Assembly (NCBI GenBank): GCA_002722295.1
Contig: PBLF01000033.1
Span: 1 to 55,676 of the forward strand
From: Stappia sp.
GTDB lineage: Bacteria; Pseudomonadota; Alphaproteobacteria; Rhizobiales; Stappiaceae
DNA length: 55,676 bases
Direction: 5' to 3'
Both the position numbers and the translations under genes were made by a program. The notes below the pieces were generated by a model. It searched no databases, was not told where the DNA came from, and worked only from the letters and a program-made list of their open reading frames with translations. How positions within the stretch are numbered: the first letter of the stretch is position 1; the number at the start of each line of letters is the position of its first letter. Shown here piece after piece: positions 51,644-55,676 of the stretch.

Positions 51644-53356
51644 ATGGCGATCACCGAGCAGCCGGTTTCCTTTCTTCAGCGCCGCGCCGTGGGCGAGCGG
51701 CGCATTCCGCGTGCGCCGTCGTCCCGCGCCACGCGGGCACGTGTCCATATGGCGATGGTGATGTTCACGCTGGTTTTCGTGGCGATCGCCAGCCGGCTCG
51801 TGATGTTGGGCATGAGCGAGGAAGCGCGCTCGGCGTCCTACATCTCCGCGCAGGACAGCGTTGCGGCGGCGCGTCCCAATCTTGTCGACCGCAACGGGCA
51901 GATCCTCGCCACAGACATCAAGACGGCCTCGCTCTACGCGGAGCCGCGCAAGATCATCGACGTGGACGAGGCGCTTGAAGGTATTGCCAGCGTGCTGCCG
52001 GAACTGGGCACGGACCGCGTGCGCGCGCGTCTCGCCAGCAATGCGGGCTTCATCTGGCTGAAGCGCGAACTCACGCCGCGACAGCGCAACCGCTTGCACG
52101 ATCTCGGAATTCCGGGGATCGGCTTTCTGGAGGAGAACAGCCGCTTCTATCCCGGCGGTCCGACCGCGAGCCATATCGTCGGTTCAGTCAATGTGGACAA
52201 CCAGGGCATCTCGGGCATGGAGCTCTCCGTGGACCGGGCTTGGCTTGGCGACCTGCAGAAACTCGGCCTGACCAGCAATCGCTCGATGGAGCCCGTGGCT
52301 TTGTCGATCGATCTGCGCGCCCAGCATGTGGTGCGGGACGAACTGGCCAAGGCCATGGAGCGCTACAAGGCCATCGCGGCCATGGGCATCGTGCTCGATG
52401 TGGAAACCGGCGAGGTGATCGCGATGTCGTCGCTGCCCGATTTCGATCCCAACGACCGGTCCCAGGCGCTTGACCCCAACCGCATGAACCGCGCCAGCGG
52501 CGGCGTCTACGAGATGGGGTCCGTGTTCAAGGGCTTCACCGTCGCCATGGCGCTGGACAGCGGCAAGGTGACGATGGACGACATGTTCGACGCCACCCGT
52601 CCGATCCGCATCGGTGGGCGCACCATCAACGATTTCCACGGCAAGCATCGTCCGCTTTCGGTTGCCGAGACCTTCATCTATTCGTCCAACATCGGCACGG
52701 CGAAGATGATGCTTTCCGCCGGTATCGATCACCAGCAGGCGTTCTTGAAGAAGGTGGGCCTGACAACGCGGCTCGACACCGAGCTTCCGGAGGTGGCCAC
52801 GCCGCTTCTGCCGCCCAAGTGGAACGAGCTGGCCGCGATCACGATCTCCTTCGGTCACGGTATCTCGGTGACGCCGCTGCAAACGGCGGTGGCGGCGGCG
52901 GCGCTCGTCAATGGCGGCGAACTGGTTCCGCCGACATTCCTGCCGCGCACGGCCGAGGAGGCCGCGTCGCTGAAGAAGCGCGTCGTGTCGGAACACACGA
53001 GCGCGATCATGCGCTATCTTTTCCGCCTGAACGTGCTGCAGGGCTCCGGCCGGCGCGCGAAAGTGCCCGGCTATCTCGTCGGCGGAAAGACAGGCACGGC
53101 GGAGAAGATCGAGGGCGGCCGCTATGTTTCCAACAAGCGCCGTAATTCTTTCCTTTCTGCCTTCCCGATGGACAAGCCGAAATACGTCGTGCTTGTCGTG
53201 ATCGACGAACCCAAGCCGGAGCGCGAGGGCATTGGCGCGACGGCGGGTCTGAATGCCGCTCCGACCGTGTCGGGGATCATTGGACGCATCGCGCCCATGC
53301 TGGGTGTCCTGCCCAAGTTCGGGGACAAGACCGAGACGATATCGATTTCCTACTGA
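51644..53356 (+). CDS. ftsI: Septal peptidoglycan transpeptidase FtsI (PBP3)
   Basis: A 570-residue class B penicillin-binding protein. A membrane helix (about 37-57) is followed by a dimerisation domain (about 80-230: PNLVDRNGQILATD) and the transpeptidase domain. Catalytic motifs are SxxK at 293-296 (SVFK), SSN at about 347-349 and KTGT at 482-485. It cross-links septal wall material. Start ATG at 51644, 4 bases after ftsL. The N-terminal 35 residues are Arg-rich and cytoplasmic, longer than in E. coli. Confidence 0.97.
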   Translation: MAITEQPVSFLQRRAVGERRIPRAPSSRATRARVHMAMVMFTLVFVAIASRLVMLGMSEEARSASYISAQDSVAAARPNLVDRNGQILATDIKTASLYAEPRKIIDVDEALEGIASVLPELGTDRVRARLASNAGFIWLKRELTPRQRNRLHDLGIPGIGFLEENSRFYPGGPTASHIVGSVNVDNQGISGMELSVDRAWLGDLQKLGLTSNRSMEPVALSIDLRAQHVVRDELAKAMERYKAIAAMGIVLDVETGEVIAMSSLPDFDPNDRSQALDPNRMNRASGGVYEMGSVFKGFTVAMALDSGKVTMDDMFDATRPIRIGGRTINDFHGKHRPLSVAETFIYSSNIGTAKMMLSAGIDHQQAFLKKVGLTTRLDTELPEVATPLLPPKWNELAAITISFGHGISVTPLQTAVAAAALVNGGELVPPTFLPRTAEEAASLKKRVVSEHTSAIMRYLFRLNVLQGSGRRAKVPGYLVGGKTGTAEKIEGGRYVSNKRRNSFLSAFPMDKPKYVVLVVIDEPKPEREGIGATAGLNAAPTVSGIIGRIAPMLGVLPKFGDKTETISISY

Positions 53357-53435
53357 GCGGAGGAAGGCGGAACGGGGTCGCACCAATGTTCCGTATTGCT
53401 CCCGACGACGACGCAAACGGATATTGGCGCACATC

Positions 53436-55676
53436 ATGCTGCTGAAGGACCTGACCGGCGACGCGGCGCTCGCCGCGACAGAACTCGAAACCGAAATCAC
53501 CGGTTTGTCCGCAGACAGCCGAACCGTCGGCGAAGGCTATCTGTTTGCCGCACTCAAGGGCGCGCGCAGCGACGGCACGGACTTCATCGACGCGGCCTGC
53601 GATGCGGGAGCGAGCGCGGTCCTGGTGGCAGCCGATACGCCCTTCGACGTGCTTGAACGGGTCTCGGGGCGGTGTCCCGTTATCCTGAGTGACGACCCGC
53701 GGCGGGCGCTCGCCCTCATGGCCGCACGCTTCCATGCGGGCCAGCCGGAAAAGCTCGTTGCCGTGACCGGTACCAGCGGCAAGACGTCGGTTGCCGTCTT
53801 CACACGACAGATCTTCGCCTTCGCGGGCCTTGAGGCGGCGAGCCTTGGCACCATCGGCACGGTCACGAGCCGGGGGGCACACTATGGCGGGCTGACGACG
53901 CCGGATCCCGTCACGCTGCATGAAACACTGGCGGAGCTCGATCGCGACGGGATCACTCACGCCGCTCTGGAGGCCTCGAGCCATGGTCTCGACCAGCGCC
54001 GGCTGGACGGCCTGAGGCTTTGCGCTGCCGGCTTCACCAACCTGGGCCGGGACCATCTCGATTATCATGCGAGCGTGGGCGAGTACCTTCAGGCCAAGCT
54101 GCGCCTGTTCGACACCCTGCTGGACCCGGGGCGCCCGGTCGTGGTCGAGCCTTCCGCGCCCTATGCCGACGCGATCATGGAGGTGGCGCGCGCCTGCGGG
54201 CATCCGCTGTTCACCGTTGGAGAGGGGGGCGAGGATCTTTCGCTCGTCGATATCCGGCATGAAGGCTTCGAGCAGGTTCTGTCGCTCGAGACCCCGGAGG
54301 GGTCGCGCGAGGTGCGCCTGCCGCTCGCGGGGCGCTTTCAGGTGTCCAATGCACTGATCGCGGCGGGGCTCGCCATCTGCGCGGGTGTCGAACGCGACGT
54401 TGCCCTGTCCGCGCTCGAACATCTTGAAGGCGCGCCGGGTCGCCTTGAGCGCGTCGGCGAAACCGATGACGGCGCTCTTGTCTTCGTCGACTACGCCCAC
54501 AAGCCTGACGCGCTGGATACGGCGCTCGCGGCCCTGCGTCCCTTCACGAAGGGACGCCTCGTGGTCGTCTTTGGCGCGGGCGGGGACCGGGACAAGGGCA
54601 AGCGTCCACTGATGGGCGAGGCGGCCGCGCGTCAGGCGGACGTGGTGATCGTCACCGACGACAATCCGCGCGGGGAGGATCCGGCCGAGATCCGGGCCGA
54701 GATCCTCGCGGCGGCGCCGGGGGCGCTGGAAATTCCCGACCGTCACGCAGCCATCGAAGCTGCCGTCGGCATGTTGCAGGATGGTGACGTGCTCTGCATC
54801 GCCGGCAAGGGCCATGAGACAGGCCAGATCGTTGGCGACCAGGTTCTTCCGTTCTCCGATCATGAGGCCGCACGGGCGGCCATCGCGTCCGCCGCCGAGG
54901 CCGCGCTTTTCGCCGCCGCATCCGAGGATACGGACGGGTCCGGCCTCGATCTTGATCTTGCCGGAGCCTTCGAGGAGGAGCTTTCCGCCTCGGCCGGCCT
55001 TGAGGCAGAGACCGATGAGGCGCAGGACGCTGCGTCCGGCGAGGAAGCCGAACCGGTGCTTGCCGACGACGACGACTTCGAGGCGCTTCTCGGCGAACTC
55101 GTCATGGAGGGGCGTGAAACCTCGGCATCCGGGACCGGCGGCGAGGACGACCTTTTCGCGGACGAGGATGGCTCCACGCCGGATGAGGAGCCCATCGCCG
55201 CACCTGCCCAGGCGCAGGAAACCGGGTCTGATGACACCGACGACACTGACGACGATGCCCTCGACGTGCTTCTCGACGACATCGTGAGTGAAAGCTCGCC
55301 ATTCGACGCGGCGGATGAGACGGTGCAAGAGGCCGCTCCCGAAACGGAGGGAGCATCCGCGCCGCTCGTATCGCTCAGCGAGGATGACCTGTTGGCCGAC
55401 CTCGCGGATGATCAAGAGGTTGGCGATCAGGAGAGTGTGGACCACGATCGCGCCGACCTTGCCGGGGCCGCGGCGGATGATGGTCATCCGGAGGCGGACG
55501 TCTTTGAGGCGGAACTGCTCGCGCTTCATGCCGGGTCTGAAAGCGAGCCCGAACAAGAGCTTGCAGACGCCACCGCCGAGGAGTCCACTTTCGAAGCCGA
55601 AGCCGAAGCCGAAGCCGAAGCCGAAGCCGAAGCCGAAGCCGAAGCCGAAGCCGAAGCCGAAGCCGAAGCCGAAGCC
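53436..55676 (+). CDS. murE: UDP-MurNAc-tripeptide synthetase MurE with long acidic C-terminal extension (3' end outside window)
   Basis: Residues 1-490 are a complete MurE: P-loop TGTSGKTS at 111-118, TNLGRDHLDYH near 201-211, the ATP-site Lys region and the DNPR motif at 409-412 that selects meso-diaminopimelate, and the final block CIAGKGHETGQ near 454-464. It adds meso-DAP to UDP-MurNAc-L-Ala-D-Glu. The usual protein would end here, but the frame stays open for at least 255 more residues: an acidic, low-complexity tail rich in Asp, Glu, Ala, with repeated short LL motifs, finishing in Glu-Ala repeats at the window edge. The ATG at 53436 has no clear ribosome binding site; a TTG at 53424 is in frame. 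A fusion to another protein (for example MurF) beyond the edge is possible. Confidence 0.92.
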   Translation, partial: MLLKDLTGDAALAATELETEITGLSADSRTVGEGYLFAALKGARSDGTDFIDAACDAGASAVLVAADTPFDVLERVSGRCPVILSDDPRRALALMAARFHAGQPEKLVAVTGTSGKTSVAVFTRQIFAFAGLEAASLGTIGTVTSRGAHYGGLTTPDPVTLHETLAELDRDGITHAALEASSHGLDQRRLDGLRLCAAGFTNLGRDHLDYHASVGEYLQAKLRLFDTLLDPGRPVVVEPSAPYADAIMEVARACGHPLFTVGEGGEDLSLVDIRHEGFEQVLSLETPEGSREVRLPLAGRFQVSNALIAAGLAICAGVERDVALSALEHLEGAPGRLERVGETDDGALVFVDYAHKPDALDTALAALRPFTKGRLVVVFGAGGDRDKGKRPLMGEAAARQADVVIVTDDNPRGEDPAEIRAEILAAAPGALEIPDRHAAIEAAVGMLQDGDVLCIAGKGHETGQIVGDQVLPFSDHEAARAAIASAAEAALFAAASEDTDGSGLDLDLAGAFEEELSASAGLEAETDEAQDAASGEEAEPVLADDDDFEALLGELVMEGRETSASGTGGEDDLFADEDGSTPDEEPIAAPAQAQETGSDDTDDTDDDALDVLLDDIVSESSPFDAADETVQEAAPETEGASAPLVSLSEDDLLADLADDQEVGDQESVDHDRADLAGAAADDGHPEADVFEAELLALHAGSESEPEQELADATAEESTFEAEAEAEAEAEAEAEAEAEAEAEAEAEA
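55593..55676 (+). repeat. Tandem hexanucleotide repeat GAAGCC x14 (reaches window edge)
   Basis: Exactly 14 perfect, uninterrupted GAAGCC units in frame with murE, encoding alternating Glu-Ala. The number of copies beyond the edge is unknown. Confidence 0.97.

Noticed and set aside
53277..55556. Minus-strand open frame of 759 codons
   Set aside because: Antisense to murE; the sense frame shows all MurE motifs.

Overview
The window looks like chromosomal DNA of a high-GC alphaproteobacterium, most likely of the order Hyphomicrobiales (Rhizobiales). The grounds are the rnpB-mraZ-rsmH-ftsL-ftsI-murE order, two BA14K-family genes, an ArsR-methyltransferase regulator in front of metF-metH, two DUF2336 proteins and a TRAP transporter. 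A marine-type member such as the Stappiaceae would fit, but that is inference. No tRNA, CRISPR array, transposase or prophage gene was seen.

Layout. (1) 1-2.2 kb: end of a glycan-decoration cluster (GT10 fucosyltransferase, FkbM methyltransferase, sulfotransferase). (2) 2.4-8 kb: small lipoprotein, ettA, acyltransferase, oxyR, DUF2293 and MOSC genes. (3) 8.0-8.6 kb: island of intergenic palindromic repeats. (4) 8.6-14.3 kb: methionine operon (ArsR-methyltransferase regulator, metF, metH) behind a palindromic operator. (5) 14.5-30.9 kb: mostly single housekeeping and envelope genes (methyltransferase, MscS channel, two DUF2336 proteins, trmO, amidase, ppk2, two BA14K proteins, HugZ-like protein, hydrolase, MAPEG, EEP-family protein, chemoreceptor), with a hidden 27-residue membrane micro-ORF at 20.0 kb. 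(6) 31.2-39.6 kb: a catabolic cluster with a fused HyuA-HyuB 5-oxoprolinase/hydantoinase, a three-part TRAP transporter, a divergent Asp/Glu (hydantoin-type) racemase and a MarR-like regulator, with two clear palindromic operators. (7) 39.6-48.9 kb: GGDEF-EAL protein, fumC, TerB-DnaJ protein, peptidoglycan amidase, lipoprotein transglycosylase, and a flavin/B6 group (PaiB, PNPOx, MocR-type regulator). (8) 48.9 kb to the end: RNase P RNA and the start of the division and cell wall (dcw) cluster.

The most unusual feature is at the right edge. murE does not stop at its normal length but runs on in frame into an acidic, probably disordered tail of at least about 255 residues. That tail ends, at the window edge, in 14 perfect copies of the hexanucleotide GAAGCC (Glu-Ala repeats). 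What follows cannot be seen. Several long antisense open frames (over metH, the oxoprolinase, mscS and murE) are composition shadows and are not annotated.
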